Positions 45,292 through 54,287 of a stretch of DNA of 64,000 nucleotides are shown here, piece after piece. Where the stretch lies: assembly GCA_963818445.1 (NCBI GenBank), contig CAWFSG010000018.1:1-64000 (forward strand), written 5' to 3'. A model generated the notes under the pieces. It was not told the DNA's origin, made no database searches, and was given only the letters and a program-made list of their open reading frames with translations. The first letter of the stretch is position 1. The number at the start of each line of letters is the position of its first letter. The position numbers were made by a program, and so were the translations under genes. This stretch comes from Prado023 sp963818445 (lineage in GTDB: Bacteria > Actinomycetota > Actinomycetes > S36-B12 > CAIYMF01).

Positions 45292-46503
45292 CTACTCGGC
45301 AGCCTTCTCGGCGGCAGCCTCAGCCTCGACAGCAGCCTCCACCTCGGTGGCGACCTCGGCCTCGACCTCGAGAGCGACGGCCTCGGCAACGACGGCCTCA
45401 GCGATCGCCTCCTCGGCGACCTCGTCGGCGACGACGGCCTCGATCACTGCCTCCTCGGCAACAGCCTCGGCCACGACCGCCTCGGCGACGGCCTCCTCAG
45501 CGACGATCTCCTCGACGATGGCGACCTCAACAGCGAGCTCGGCCTCCTCGACGGGCAGCTCGCCGGCCTCGGCCTCGACAACAGCCTCCTCGGCGACGGC
45601 CTCAGCGATGACGGCATCGACCACGGCGTCCTCGGCAACCACCTCGGCGACAGCGGCCTCAGCCACCGCCTCTTCGGCGACGGCCTCGGCAACGACCGCC
45701 TCGGCAACGGCATCCACCGCGACGACATCGGCAACTGCCTCCGCCTGGTGGGCGGCCAGCAGCTCGGCCTCCCACTCGGCCAACGGCTCGACGGCCTCAG
45801 ATGTCCCGCCGCTGGCACGGGCAACAAGGCCCTCGGCGACGGCGTCGGCGATCACGCGGGTGAGCAGGCCGACGGCGCGGATGGCGTCGTCGTTGCCCGG
45901 GATCGGGAAGTCCACGACGTCGGGGTCGCAGTTGGAGTCCAGGATCGCGATGACCGGGATGCCCAGCTTGCGCGCCTCGCCGACGGCGATGTGCTCCTTG
46001 TTCGTGTCGACGACCCAGACGGCCGACGGGATCTTGCTCATCTCCCGGATGCCGCCCAGCGTGCGGACCAGCTTGTCCTTCTCGCGGCGCAGGACGAGCA
46101 GCTCCTTCTTGGTCATCCCCGAGCCGGCGACGTCATCGAAGTCGATCTGCTCGAGCTCCTTGAGGCGCTGCAGGCGCTTGTACACGGTCTGGAAGTTGGT
46201 GAGCATGCCGCCCAGCCAGCGCTCGTTGACGTAGGGCATGCCCACGCGCGACGCCTGCTCGGCAACGGCCTCCTGGGCCTGCTTCTTGGTCCCGACGAAC
46301 ATGACCGTCCCGCCGCGCGACACGGTCTCCTTGACGTAGGAGTAGGCGCGATCGATGGAGGTCAGCGACTGGGTCAGGTCGATGATGTAGATGCCATTGC
46401 GCTCGGTGAGGATGAAGCGCTTCATCTTGGGGTTCCAGCGCCGGGTCTGGTGTCCGAAGTGGACGCCGCTCTCCAGCATCTGGCGCATCGTGACGACGGC
46501 CAT
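45292..46503 (-). CDS. rpsB: 30S ribosomal protein S2 with a very long repetitive acidic tail
   Basis: 403 residues against about 250-300 for most S2 proteins. Residues 1-230 are a normal S2 (MRQMLESGVHFGHQTRRWNPKMK, IDLTQSL, VGTKKQAQEAV, VNERWLGGMLTNF). From about residue 255 to the end the protein is almost only Ala, Val and Glu in 7- and 14-residue repeats such as EAVVAEAVAEEAV, broken once by GELPVEEAEL. The matching DNA (45292-45740) is repetitive. A long acidic helix is expected. The start 46503 replaces an upstream start with no homology. Confidence 0.92.
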   Translation of the reverse strand: MAVVTMRQMLESGVHFGHQTRRWNPKMKRFILTERNGIYIIDLTQSLTSIDRAYSYVKETVSRGGTVMFVGTKKQAQEAVAEQASRVGMPYVNERWLGGMLTNFQTVYKRLQRLKELEQIDFDDVAGSGMTKKELLVLRREKDKLVRTLGGIREMSKIPSAVWVVDTNKEHIAVGEARKLGIPVIAILDSNCDPDVVDFPIPGNDDAIRAVGLLTRVIADAVAEGLVARASGGTSEAVEPLAEWEAELLAAHQAEAVADVVAVDAVAEAVVAEAVAEEAVAEAAVAEVVAEDAVVDAVIAEAVAEEAVVEAEAGELPVEEAELAVEVAIVEEIVAEEAVAEAVVAEAVAEEAVIEAVVADEVAEEAIAEAVVAEAVALEVEAEVATEVEAAVEAEAAAEKAAE

Positions 46504-46645
46504 GGGTGGTCCTCTTTCGTGCGCGGCGGCGCCGCGCGGTTCGGTTGTCACGACCACCGGCCGGCGGTCGCCCTGATGCCCCTGGCTGGTCGGGCTGCCG
46601 AGGCAGACCGTTCCGATCAGTCACACGTGCTGGGGCATGCGAATT

Positions 46646-46676
46646 CGGATCCCGGGGGATCCGTGCGCACAGTCTA
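46646..46676 (-). promoter_or_regulatory. Probable rpsB promoter -10 and 5'-end hairpin
   Basis: On the minus strand TAGACT (46671-46676) is a good -10. Just after it, at the predicted transcript start, comes a perfect 7-bp stem (46646-46652 with 46657-46663) around CGGG. A stem at the very 5' end would protect the rpsB-tsf mRNA or serve S2 autoregulation. The -35 is not clear. The rest of the 276-bp divergent gap to the M23 gene shows nothing firm. Confidence 0.45.
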
Positions 46677-46779
46677 CGACCAACCCGCGATGCTGCGGAA
46701 ATCCCCGCCCCCGCGTCGTCGTCCACAGATCGCGGAGCGACCCCTGTCCAGATGCCGCGCGTGGGCACAGGGTGGGTCC

Positions 46780-47280
46780 ATGGCCGAACCCCGGATCGCC
46801 CTGACCCTCAGCCTCGCCGCGCTGCTGCTCGTCTCGCCTGGCGCCGGAAGCACCCAGGCTGGCCCCACACAGGACCGCCTGCGCTGGCGCCCACCGGTCT
46901 CCCCGGTGGTGGTGGTGCGCCATTTCGACCCTCCGGACCAACGGTGGCTGCCGGGCCATCGCGGAGTCGACCTGAGGACCACACCGGGGGCACAGGTGCG
47001 CGCCGCCGGGGACGGCCGTGTGGCGTTCGCTGGGACCCTCGCCGGGCGCGGGGTGATCTCCATCGACCACGGCGAGCTGCGCACGACCTACGAGCCCGTC
47101 GAAGCACAGGTCCTGGTCGGCGAGAAGGTCCGGGCTGGCGAGTCGATCGGGACCGTCGGGACCGGAAGCGGCCACTGTGGGTCCGGGTCCTGCCTGCACC
47201 TCGGCCTCCGACGGGGCCGGCAGTACCTGGACCCGATGCTGCTCCTCGGGCGCACCTCCGCCCGCCTGCGCCCGTGGTGA
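46780..47280 (+). CDS. Secreted M23 family metallopeptidase
   Basis: 166 residues. A signal peptide (ALTLSLAALLLVSPGAGS) is followed by a compact LytM/M23 domain: HRGVDLRTTPGAQVRAAGDGRVAFAG with the zinc His and Asp, then GSGSCLHLGLRRG with a further zinc His. It should cut peptidoglycan cross-bridges outside the cell or act as an inactive cell-wall binder. It has its usual place between rpsB and the sigma gene. Start ATG 46780. Confidence 0.82.
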   Translation: MAEPRIALTLSLAALLLVSPGAGSTQAGPTQDRLRWRPPVSPVVVVRHFDPPDQRWLPGHRGVDLRTTPGAQVRAAGDGRVAFAGTLAGRGVISIDHGELRTTYEPVEAQVLVGEKVRAGESIGTVGTGSGHCGSGSCLHLGLRRGRQYLDPMLLLGRTSARLRPW

Positions 47281-47303
47281 GCTGCTGTGAGGGCTGGCGT
47301 GAA

Positions 47304-48176
47304 TCAGTCGTCGTCGAAGGACCCGATGCGGGTCCGCATGCCCATCATGGCCTTGGAGTGCAGCTGGCAGATGCGGCTCTCCGTCACGCTCAGGACGAGG
47401 CCGATCTCCGCGAGGGTCAGGCCCTCGTAGTAGTACAGGGTGACCACGATCTGCTCACGCTCGGGCAGGGTGTGGATCACGCGGGCGAGCACCTGGCGGG
47501 TCTCCTCGTCGTCGAGGGCATCCCCCGGCGCGAGCGTCCGCTCGTCCTCGAGACGTTCCCCGAGGGTCGAGCCGTCGCCGTGGTCAGCCGACCCGAGCAT
47601 CTCGTCGAGGGCCGCCACGTGCACGAACGAGACCTGGTCGAACACCTTGCGCAGCTCGGGGATGTCCAGGCCGAGCTCGTCGGCGATCTCCCCCTCGGTG
47701 GGGGTCCGCTGCAGGCGGGCCTCCAGGACGGCGATCGCGCGCTCGATGTCACGGGCCTTGGTGCGCACCGAGCGCGGGATCCAGTCGAAGGAGCGCAGCT
47801 CGTCGATGATCGCGCCGCGGATGCGGTTGATCGCGTAGGTCTCGAACTTGATCGCACGCTCGGGGTCGTACTTCTCGATGGCGTCGATGAGGCCGAACAC
47901 GCCGTAGGAGACCAGGTCGCCCTGCTCGACGCTCGCCGGCAGTCCCACCCCGACGCGGCCGGCCACATAGCGCACGAGCGGGGCGTACTGAAGGATCAGC
48001 TGCTCGCGGATCCCGGAGTCGGCCGTGAGCTTGTACTCGCGCCACAGCCTGGCAAGTGCGGCCCCTGGCTCATCGAGCTCGCGGACGGCGTCGTCGGGAT
48101 CGATCATCTCGTCCTCGACGGCCCCGACCTGCGCCAGGCGCAGCGAACTGTCAGGCGCGGGGGTGGGCCCGGTCAT
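47304..48176 (-). CDS. whiG: WhiG/FliA family RNA polymerase sigma factor
   Basis: 290 residues. Region 2 is QYAPLVRYVAGRVGVGLPASVEQGDLVSYGVFGLIDAIEKYDPERAIKFETYA; region 3 IRGAIIDELRSFDWIPRSVR and region 4 LPEREQIVVTLYYYEGLTLAEIGLVLSVTESRICQLHSKA follow. This is the sigma-28 group that governs sporulation (WhiG) or flagella (FliA). The window shows neither system, so the role is undecided. Start ATG 48176 has AGGAGCAGTT before it and lies inside the end of xerC. No anti-sigma gene is adjacent. Confidence 0.88.
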   Translation of the reverse strand: MTGPTPAPDSSLRLAQVGAVEDEMIDPDDAVRELDEPGAALARLWREYKLTADSGIREQLILQYAPLVRYVAGRVGVGLPASVEQGDLVSYGVFGLIDAIEKYDPERAIKFETYAINRIRGAIIDELRSFDWIPRSVRTKARDIERAIAVLEARLQRTPTEGEIADELGLDIPELRKVFDQVSFVHVAALDEMLGSADHGDGSTLGERLEDERTLAPGDALDDEETRQVLARVIHTLPEREQIVVTLYYYEGLTLAEIGLVLSVTESRICQLHSKAMMGMRTRIGSFDDD

Positions 48177-49068
48177 AACTGCTCCTGAGTCGCTCGATCG
48201 AGACGTGGGTGTAGATCTGGGTCGTGCCGAGACTAGCGTGGCCGAGCACCTCCTGGACGGAACGCAGGTCCGCGCCGCCCTCGACAAGATGCGTCGCCAT
48301 GGAGTGCCGCAGCCCATGGGGTCCCATGTCGGGGGCGTCGGGGACGTGTGCGAGCAGTCCGTGGACCGCCCGGCGGACCACGCGTGCGTCCACGCGACCT
48401 CCCCTGGCGCCCAGGAACAGCGCGTCGCCGCTGGCCGGCCGCACCAGGCGCATGCGGCCCTCGTCGATCCAGGTGTGCAGCGCCCGCGCCGCCGGATTGC
48501 CGAACGGGACGACACGCTCCCGCGCGCCCTTGCCCATCACCCGGGCAGTCTGGCGCGACCAGTCCAGGTCAGCGCACTGCATCCCGACGAGCTCCGAGAC
48601 CCGCATCCCGGTGGCGTAGAGCAGTTCGAGCATGGCGACATCACGCTGGTGCACCGGCCCGGCGTCGTCGGCCCGCACCGCCGCCACGGCCATGAGGTCC
48701 TCGACCTGGCCGGGGCGCAGGACCTCCGGGATTCCCCGGCGGGCGACCGGGGCGCCGAGCCGGGTGGCCGGATCCACGTCGACAAGGCCCTGTCGCAGTG
48801 CCCACCCGGTGAAGCTCCGCGCGGCTGCCACATGCCGGGCGATGGTCGAGCGGGCAGCCCCTCGTCGGTCCATTCCCGCGAGCCAGGCGCGCAGGACCGC
48901 CAGGTCGAGGTCGGCCGGCTGGGCCACGCCCTGCTCGGCCGCGAATCCCAGGAGGTCCGCGACATCCCCGAGGTACGCGCGCACCGTGTTGGGGCCGCGC
49001 CCGCGCTCGTCGCGCAGGTGCGTGGCGAAGCCCGCCAGCGCCTCCTCCAACGCGATCGGCAGGGTCAC
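48151..49068 (-). CDS. xerC: Tyrosine recombinase XerC
   Basis: 305 residues. The N-terminal SAM-like domain (FATHLRDERGRGPNTVRAYLGDV) and the catalytic set are present: Arg in GMRVSELVG, Lys in MGKGARERVVP, HGLRHS, GHASLGTTQIYTHV with the nucleophilic Tyr. It should resolve chromosome dimers at dif. Its place between dprA and the sigma gene, with no phage genes nearby, argues for the housekeeping enzyme. It overlaps whiG by 26 bp. Confidence 0.9.
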   Translation of the reverse strand: MTLPIALEEALAGFATHLRDERGRGPNTVRAYLGDVADLLGFAAEQGVAQPADLDLAVLRAWLAGMDRRGAARSTIARHVAAARSFTGWALRQGLVDVDPATRLGAPVARRGIPEVLRPGQVEDLMAVAAVRADDAGPVHQRDVAMLELLYATGMRVSELVGMQCADLDWSRQTARVMGKGARERVVPFGNPAARALHTWIDEGRMRLVRPASGDALFLGARGGRVDARVVRRAVHGLLAHVPDAPDMGPHGLRHSMATHLVEGGADLRSVQEVLGHASLGTTQIYTHVSIERLRSSYDRAHPRA

Positions 49069-49089
49069 GTGCCCATGCTGCCCCAGGAC

Positions 49090-50199
49090 TCAGGCACATC
49101 GGCGCCACCCCGGCCCCACCCGTCGGGCGAGTCCTACGATCTCGAGCAGCCCCAGGTGCGCCAGGCAGGCCGCCGGGCTGATGCCGGCACGCTCTGCAGC
49201 AGCCTCGACGGTGCGGGTCCCCCTGCCGGGAAGGGCGCCCAGCACGGCGCGCGCCTCGTCTGTCAGGCCGGCGAGCGCTGCGGGGTCCGTCCCGCCGCGA
49301 GGGCCGGCCGGTGCGCCCGGGTCCCCGCCGGAGGAACTGGACTCGGTGAGCAGCGAGGCGACCTCGGCGCTGTCACTGACGGACCGGGCAACCTGCTCGT
49401 GAAGCAGGCGGTTGGTCCCGGAGCTGGCCATCGAGGTGACCGGACCGGGCACGGCCATGACCACCCGGCCGATCTCCAGCGCTCGGGAGGCGGTGGCCAT
49501 CGCACCGCTGCGCCGGGCGGCCTCCACGACGACCGTGCCCCGGCTCAGCGCGGCGATCACCCGGTTGCGGGCGAGGAACCGGTGCTTGAGGGGCTGGCTG
49601 CCCGGGGGCAGCTCGGAGACGACCAGCCCCGAGTCGGCGATCCGGCAGAGCAGGGCGTCGTGGGCCCGGGGGTAGGCGACATCGACCCCGCATGCGAGGA
49701 CGGCAACCGTCGGGCCGCCGACGGCCAGCGCCGCACGATGCGCCGCAGCGTCGATCCCGAACGCCCCGCCCGAGACCACCGCCCAGCCGTCCTGGGCCAG
49801 CCCGCCGGCCACCGCGGCAGTGGCCCGCTCGCCGTATGCCGTGCAGGCCCGGGCTCCGACGACCGCGACCGAGCGCAGCGCGGCCACGCGCAGGTCCAGG
49901 GGACCCCGGATCCACAGGGCCAGCGGGGGTTCGGGGAGGTCAAGGAGCTGGCTGGGGAACTCCGGCTCGCCCGGGAGCACGACCCGCACACCCCGTCGGG
50001 CCATCTCGGCCAGCATCTCGGGCACCTGCTCAGGGAGGATCCGGCCCACCACCGGGGACGCGGGCACCTTCCGGCGCAGGCGGGCAAGGACCTCGTCGGC
50101 GCCGCGTTCGGCGAGCAGCTCCGCGACTCCCGCGGTGCCCGGCTCCACCAGGCACGCGAGCGCGATCGAGCTCAGGCGCTGCCGACTCACCCCTGTCAT
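49090..50199 (-). CDS. dprA: DNA-processing protein DprA
   Basis: 369 residues. The Rossmann-like DprA core has VAVVGARACTAYG, VSGGAFGIDAAAHRAAL, FLARNRVIAALSRGTVVVEA and GRVVMAVPG, and a C-terminal winged domain (TRTVEAAAERAGISPAACLAHLGLLE) follows. It loads RecA on incoming single-stranded DNA. It is 13 bp after comM. Other uptake genes are not in this window. Confidence 0.92.
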   Translation of the reverse strand: MTGVSRQRLSSIALACLVEPGTAGVAELLAERGADEVLARLRRKVPASPVVGRILPEQVPEMLAEMARRGVRVVLPGEPEFPSQLLDLPEPPLALWIRGPLDLRVAALRSVAVVGARACTAYGERATAAVAGGLAQDGWAVVSGGAFGIDAAAHRAALAVGGPTVAVLACGVDVAYPRAHDALLCRIADSGLVVSELPPGSQPLKHRFLARNRVIAALSRGTVVVEAARRSGAMATASRALEIGRVVMAVPGPVTSMASSGTNRLLHEQVARSVSDSAEVASLLTESSSSGGDPGAPAGPRGGTDPAALAGLTDEARAVLGALPGRGTRTVEAAAERAGISPAACLAHLGLLEIVGLARRVGPGWRRCA

Positions 50200-50212
50200 C
50201 TGGACCTCCTCG

Positions 50213-51748
50213 TCATGTGTCCCCGCGCAGGGTCAGGGCACGACCGACGTGCTCCAGGGACGGCCGGTCGGCGCCCGACAGGTCCGCCAGGCTCCACGCG
50301 ACCCGAATGGCACGGTCGGCCCCGCGGGCGCTGAGCCGTCCGGCGGCGATCGCCGCGCCGAGGACGTCCGCCGCCGCGGGGTCCGGGGCCAGCGGGCCGC
50401 GCAACAGCGACGACGGCTGGGCACCGTTGTGGGCCGGGGCCAGGCCCAGCGCGACACAGCGGTGGATCGAGCGCTCCCTGGCCAGGGTGACCTGGGAGCG
50501 CACGGAGGCCGAGTCCCGGGCCCCGTCCCCAAGGGACCAGGCGCCGCGAGCGGGGGCACCGAGCACCATGCGGATGTCCACGCGGTCCATCAGCGGCCCG
50601 GACAGCTTCGCGCGGTAGCGACGGCGGTCCACGGACCGGCAGGAGCACTCCTGGCCGGCCCCGTCGCCCAGGCCGCACGGGCACGGGTTGGCCGCCAGCA
50701 CCAGCTGGAATCGGGCCGGCATGCGTGCGGTGAACCCGGCACGGGCGATGCAGACCACGCCTGCCTCCAGCGGCTGGCGCAGGGACTCGAGGCAGGCGGA
50801 GCCGAACTCAGCGGCCTCGTCGAGGAACAGCACGCCGGCGTGGGCGAGGGTCACCGCACCAGGGGTCGGCTGGCCGCCCCGACCGCCGCCGACCAGCGCC
50901 GCCACCGTGGCGGTGTGGTGCGGGGACTGGAACGGCGGCCGGCGCACCAGCCCCTGGACATCGGCGACGACCGATCGGATGGCCGTGACGGTCAGGGCGT
51001 CGTCGTCGGTCAGGTCGGGCAGGATCGTCGGCAGCCGTTCGGCGAGCAGGGTCTTGCCGACCCCGGGTCGCCCGACCATCGCCACGTGGTGCCCACCGAC
51101 TGCGGCGACCTCCAGGGCCGCCACAGCCTCGGGCTGACCCAGCACATCGGCCAGGTCGGGCTCGGGAGCGCCCACGCCTGCCTCGGCGACCTCGCGCTCG
51201 GTGGGTGACTCCCCCGCCTGGTCCGCGTCCACCGTCGCCCCGGTCACCAGCTGGCCCCAGTGCCGCAGGGACGCGACCCCGACGGCCTCGATCCCGGGGA
51301 CCACGCCGGCCTCGGCGGCGTTGCGCCGGGCCACGACGATCCGGCGCCGACCCGCGCGGACGCCGGCGACTGCCGCCACGACCGCACCCCGGACCGGGCG
51401 GACCCGACCGTCGAGGCCCAGCTCGGCGAACAGGATCGCGTCCTCGAGTGGCTCGGACGGGATCTGGCCGTCGGCGGCCAGGATCGCCGATGCGATGGCC
51501 AGGTCGAGCCCGGAACCGCGTTTGTGCAGCGACGCCGGTGACAGCCCGACGGTGATCCGCACCTGGGGCCAGCGGGCGCCGCTGTTGAGGACGGCAGCTC
51601 GGACCCGGTCACGGGCCTCACCCACCGCGGTGTCGGCCAGCCCCACGATCGACATGCCGGGCAGGCCTGAGGACAGGTGGGCCTCGACCTCCACCAGGTG
51701 GGCGTCCACCCCGGAGATGACCACCCCGTGCGCGCGCGCCAGGGACAT
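50213..51748 (-). CDS. comM: YifB/ComM family Mg-chelatase-like AAA ATPase
   Basis: 511 residues. The N-terminal ChlI-like domain (MSIVGLADTAVGEARDRVRAAV, LSPASLHKRGSGLDLAIA) precedes a AAA core with Walker A MVGRPGVGKTLLAERLP and Walker B GVLFLDEAAEF. ANPCPCGLGDG with CSC is the family zinc-like motif. ComM is a hexameric branch-migration helicase helping recombination in transformation. The start ATG 51748 overlaps the yraN stop by one base. Confidence 0.9.
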   Translation of the reverse strand: MSLARAHGVVISGVDAHLVEVEAHLSSGLPGMSIVGLADTAVGEARDRVRAAVLNSGARWPQVRITVGLSPASLHKRGSGLDLAIASAILAADGQIPSEPLEDAILFAELGLDGRVRPVRGAVVAAVAGVRAGRRRIVVARRNAAEAGVVPGIEAVGVASLRHWGQLVTGATVDADQAGESPTEREVAEAGVGAPEPDLADVLGQPEAVAALEVAAVGGHHVAMVGRPGVGKTLLAERLPTILPDLTDDDALTVTAIRSVVADVQGLVRRPPFQSPHHTATVAALVGGGRGGQPTPGAVTLAHAGVLFLDEAAEFGSACLESLRQPLEAGVVCIARAGFTARMPARFQLVLAANPCPCGLGDGAGQECSCRSVDRRRYRAKLSGPLMDRVDIRMVLGAPARGAWSLGDGARDSASVRSQVTLARERSIHRCVALGLAPAHNGAQPSSLLRGPLAPDPAAADVLGAAIAAGRLSARGADRAIRVAWSLADLSGADRPSLEHVGRALTLRGDT

Positions 51749-52104
51749 CAGGACACCCCGCGCAGGTGCTCGATGTCCAGGCGACCATCGCGATGGCTCA
51801 GGACCCCGACCGCATCGATCCGGACCGGTCCGCGGTGTCCGCCCGTCTCCTCGAGCCAGAGCGCGGCCAGCCTCCGCATCCGGGCCAGCTTCGCCGCCGT
51901 GATGGCCTCGAGCGGGGCGCCGAAGCCGGTCCCGCGCCGGGTCTTGACCTCGACGAACACCAGGACGGCGCCCTCCCGGGCGATGATGTCGATCTCGCCG
52001 TAGCGGCAGCGCCAGTTCCGGGCGACCACTGCCATCCCGCGCTGCGTCAGGTACCCGGCAACTGCGTCCTCGCCGTCCCGACCGAGCTCCTGCCGATCCC
52101 CCAT
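51748..52104 (-). CDS. yraN: YraN (UPF0102) nuclease-fold protein
   Basis: 118 residues. GRDGEDAVAGYLTQRGMAVVARNWRCRYGEIDIIAREGAVLVFVEVKTRRG is a restriction-enzyme-like fold with the E-D-EVK nuclease residues. The biological role is not established. It is in the conserved rnhB-yraN-comM-dprA string. Confidence 0.9.
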   Translation of the reverse strand: MGDRQELGRDGEDAVAGYLTQRGMAVVARNWRCRYGEIDIIAREGAVLVFVEVKTRRGTGFGAPLEAITAAKLARMRRLAALWLEETGGHRGPVRIDAVGVLSHRDGRLDIEHLRGVS

Positions 52105-52159
52105 CGCGCTCCACCCCCGGGGCCAACCCTGCGGGGCACCGCCACGATGCGGTAGGGGG

Positions 52160-52894
52160 TCAGTGCGAAGTTGTGGACAACTGCCCGGCCGTCGACTCGG
52201 TCCCCTCGGTACCCGGGAGGTTCCACGAGCGGCGATGCAGCGACGTGGGACCCAGCCGGCGCAGCGCGTCGATGTGATCAGGGGCGCTGTATCCCTTGTT
52301 CAGCGCCCACCCGTACTCCGGATGCTGCTGCGCGAGCTCGACCATGATCGCGTCGCGCTCGCACTTGGCCAGGACGCTGGCCGCGGCCACGCCCGCGCAC
52401 GTCAGGTCAGCGCGGACTCGGGTCACCACCCTCGGGGGCACGAGCGACATGTCGGCCAGGTTGTCGCCCACGGCGCGCCGCGGGTCCGGGAACAGCGCGT
52501 CAGGCTCCTCGGGGACGCTGAGCCAGTCGTGGCTGCCGTCCAGCAGCGCCTGGTCCGGGGCCATCCCCAGCCGGGCGAAGGCCCGCGCGGCGGCGACGCG
52601 CAGGGCACAGATGATCCCCACGGCGTCGACCTCATAGGGGTCGGCGTGGCCCACGGCTGACGCGACCGGCCACCGGCGCAGGCGCGGGAGCAGTGCCCGA
52701 CGGGCCCGCGGCGTGAGCAGCTTGGAGTCGCGCAGGCCGGTCGGCGCCGAGCCGACCCCGAGGTCGAGGACGACCACTCCCACGCTCACCGGCCCGGCCA
52801 GGGCGCCGCGGCCAACCTCGTCCACGCAGGCCAGTGTGGCGGCCCCTGCGCGGAGCATGGCACGCTCGACCCGCAGGGTCGGGGCCACGCTCAT
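52160..52894 (-). CDS. rnhB: Ribonuclease HII
   Basis: 244 residues. CVDEVGRGALAGPV holds the first acid pair, LRDSKLLTPRAR the second motif, ALLDG the third Asp and RADLTCAGVAAASVLAKCERDAIM the last. It removes ribonucleotides from DNA. The start ATG 52894 shares ATGA with the lepB stop. Confidence 0.92.
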   Translation of the reverse strand: MSVAPTLRVERAMLRAGAATLACVDEVGRGALAGPVSVGVVVLDLGVGSAPTGLRDSKLLTPRARRALLPRLRRWPVASAVGHADPYEVDAVGIICALRVAAARAFARLGMAPDQALLDGSHDWLSVPEEPDALFPDPRRAVGDNLADMSLVPPRVVTRVRADLTCAGVAAASVLAKCERDAIMVELAQQHPEYGWALNKGYSAPDHIDALRRLGPTSLHRRSWNLPGTEGTESTAGQLSTTSH

Positions 52895-53700
52895 GGGGCC
52901 TGCGGATCGATGCGGCCGGCCGGCATCGCGCTCTGCTGGTCGGTGTAGGTCGGCAGGGTCGCCCACCGGGAGATCGGCCACATGATCACCTCAGCGGTTC
53001 CCACGACGTTCTCCACGGGAACGGTTCCGTCGTCCTGCTCGAGGTGGTAACGGGAGTCCGCGGAGTCGCCGCGGTGGTCTCCCATCACGAACAGCCGGCC
53101 CTCGGGGACCTCGACCCGGAAGGTGACCTGGTCGGTGGGGTCGCCCGGGTAGATGTAGGGCTCGTCCAGGGGCTCGCCGTTGCGGATGATCTGCCCACCG
53201 GGCGAGCAGCACTCGATGGTGTCCCCACCCACGCCGATCACCCGCTTCACGAGGTCGTCACCGGTGGTCGAGGGAAGGATCCCGACGAACGCCGCCATCT
53301 CGCCCAGGGCCCCCCGGATGCCTCCGACCGGGACGGGGTCCGCGAGCCAGTCGGCAGGGTCCTTGAACACGACCACATCGCCATGGCCCGGATCGACCCC
53401 GGGCTTCCAGACCAGGATCCGGTCGCCGCGCATCAGCGTCTCCTCCATCGACCCGCTGGGGACCCAGAAGGCCTGGAGCAGGAAGGTGCGCACCACTGCG
53501 GAGATCACCAGGGCCGTGACCACGACGATCGCGATCTCGCGCAGGCCCCGCAGGAATCCCGATCCGCGCGGCTCGGCCTCGGGTTCGGTGCGCCGGGGCC
53601 AGTCGGATCCTGGGCTGCCCGCCGACCCCGCCCGTGCCGAGCCCGCTTCGACCGGGTCCAGCGGGTCGACAGGTCCGGCGGGCTCCATCGGCTCACTCAT
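52891..53700 (-). CDS. lepB: Signal peptidase I (first of a tandem pair)
   Basis: 269 residues. A Pro/Ala/Glu-rich cytoplasmic start of about 55 residues precedes one membrane segment (IAIVVVTALVISAVVRTF). The nucleophile Ser is in VPSGSMEETL and the general base Lys in DDLVKRVIGVGGD; FVMGDHRGDSADSR is box E. It removes signal peptides at the outer face of the membrane. Start ATG 53700, overlapping the upstream lepB by 8 bp. Confidence 0.92.
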   Translation of the reverse strand: MSEPMEPAGPVDPLDPVEAGSARAGSAGSPGSDWPRRTEPEAEPRGSGFLRGLREIAIVVVTALVISAVVRTFLLQAFWVPSGSMEETLMRGDRILVWKPGVDPGHGDVVVFKDPADWLADPVPVGGIRGALGEMAAFVGILPSTTGDDLVKRVIGVGGDTIECCSPGGQIIRNGEPLDEPYIYPGDPTDQVTFRVEVPEGRLFVMGDHRGDSADSRYHLEQDDGTVPVENVVGTAEVIMWPISRWATLPTYTDQQSAMPAGRIDPQAP

Positions 53701-54286
53701 CGGACCCCTCCACACGACGCATCGATCCCGGGGGCCACACGACCGCCTCGACAGTGCCAATGATGCGTGATGCCGGGACGTTCCCACCGCCCGGGTCGCC
53801 CAGATGTGCCCGCGAGTCGGCCGAGACGGCCCGGTTGTCGCCCAGCAGCCAGTAGTGGTCGGGCGCGACGATCACGTCGAACGCCTGCTGATCGCTGCGC
53901 GCACCCACCAGGTAGGGCTCCGTCAGGGGCTGCCCGTTGCGCGTCAGCTGGCCGTCCTGGGTGCAGCAGGTGATCCGGTCGCCGCCCACGCCGATGACCC
54001 GCTTGACGAACACCGTGCCCTGCGGGTCGTCAGGTGCGGCCCAGAGGTCGGCGCCATCGAACACGACCATGGTCCCCGGCTGCAGGTTCCATCGGTCCAC
54101 GCCCGCCTTGGCGACCAGGATCCGCTCGCCCGGCTCGAGTGCCGCGGTCATGGAGTCGGAGTCGACCGCGCGGACCTCGGCGACGAACACGTGCACGAGC
54201 AGGACCGCCAGCGCCCCGGCGACAACAGCGAGGACCCCCGCCCGGATCATCCGGCGGGGGCCCTCGTCAACTGTTGCGGGGCGCAA
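53693..54286 (-). CDS. lepB: Signal peptidase I (second of a tandem pair)
   Basis: Up to 197 residues. One membrane segment (VLAVVAGALAVLLVHVF), Ser in VDSDSMTAAL, Lys in TVFVKRVIGVGGD and WLLGDNRAVSADSR are complete, so it is probably active. It is shorter than its neighbour, lacking the long cytoplasmic start. The start is unsure: TTG 54286 begins just past the rplS stop and ATG 54250 (MIRAG) is also possible. Confidence 0.88.
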   Translation of the reverse strand: MRPATVDEGPRRMIRAGVLAVVAGALAVLLVHVFVAEVRAVDSDSMTAALEPGERILVAKAGVDRWNLQPGTMVVFDGADLWAAPDDPQGTVFVKRVIGVGGDRITCCTQDGQLTRNGQPLTEPYLVGARSDQQAFDVIVAPDHYWLLGDNRAVSADSRAHLGDPGGGNVPASRIIGTVEAVVWPPGSMRRVEGSDE

Positions 54287-54287
54287 C

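Noticed and set aside
46641..46662. EcoRI-BamHI-SmaI-BamHI-like cluster suggesting vector sequence
   Set aside because: It is flanked on both sides by native rpsB promoter and gene sequence and forms a natural hairpin; no other vector sequence is present.
44260..47280. Open frame of over 1000 codons on the plus strand across tsf and rpsB
   Set aside because: It is antisense to tsf and rpsB and reflects GC-rich codon bias; only its last 167 codons (M23 peptidase) are real.
48151..49068. Phage or island integrase
   Set aside because: The recombinase lies in the conserved dprA-xerC-whiG order with no att repeats, tRNA or phage genes nearby.
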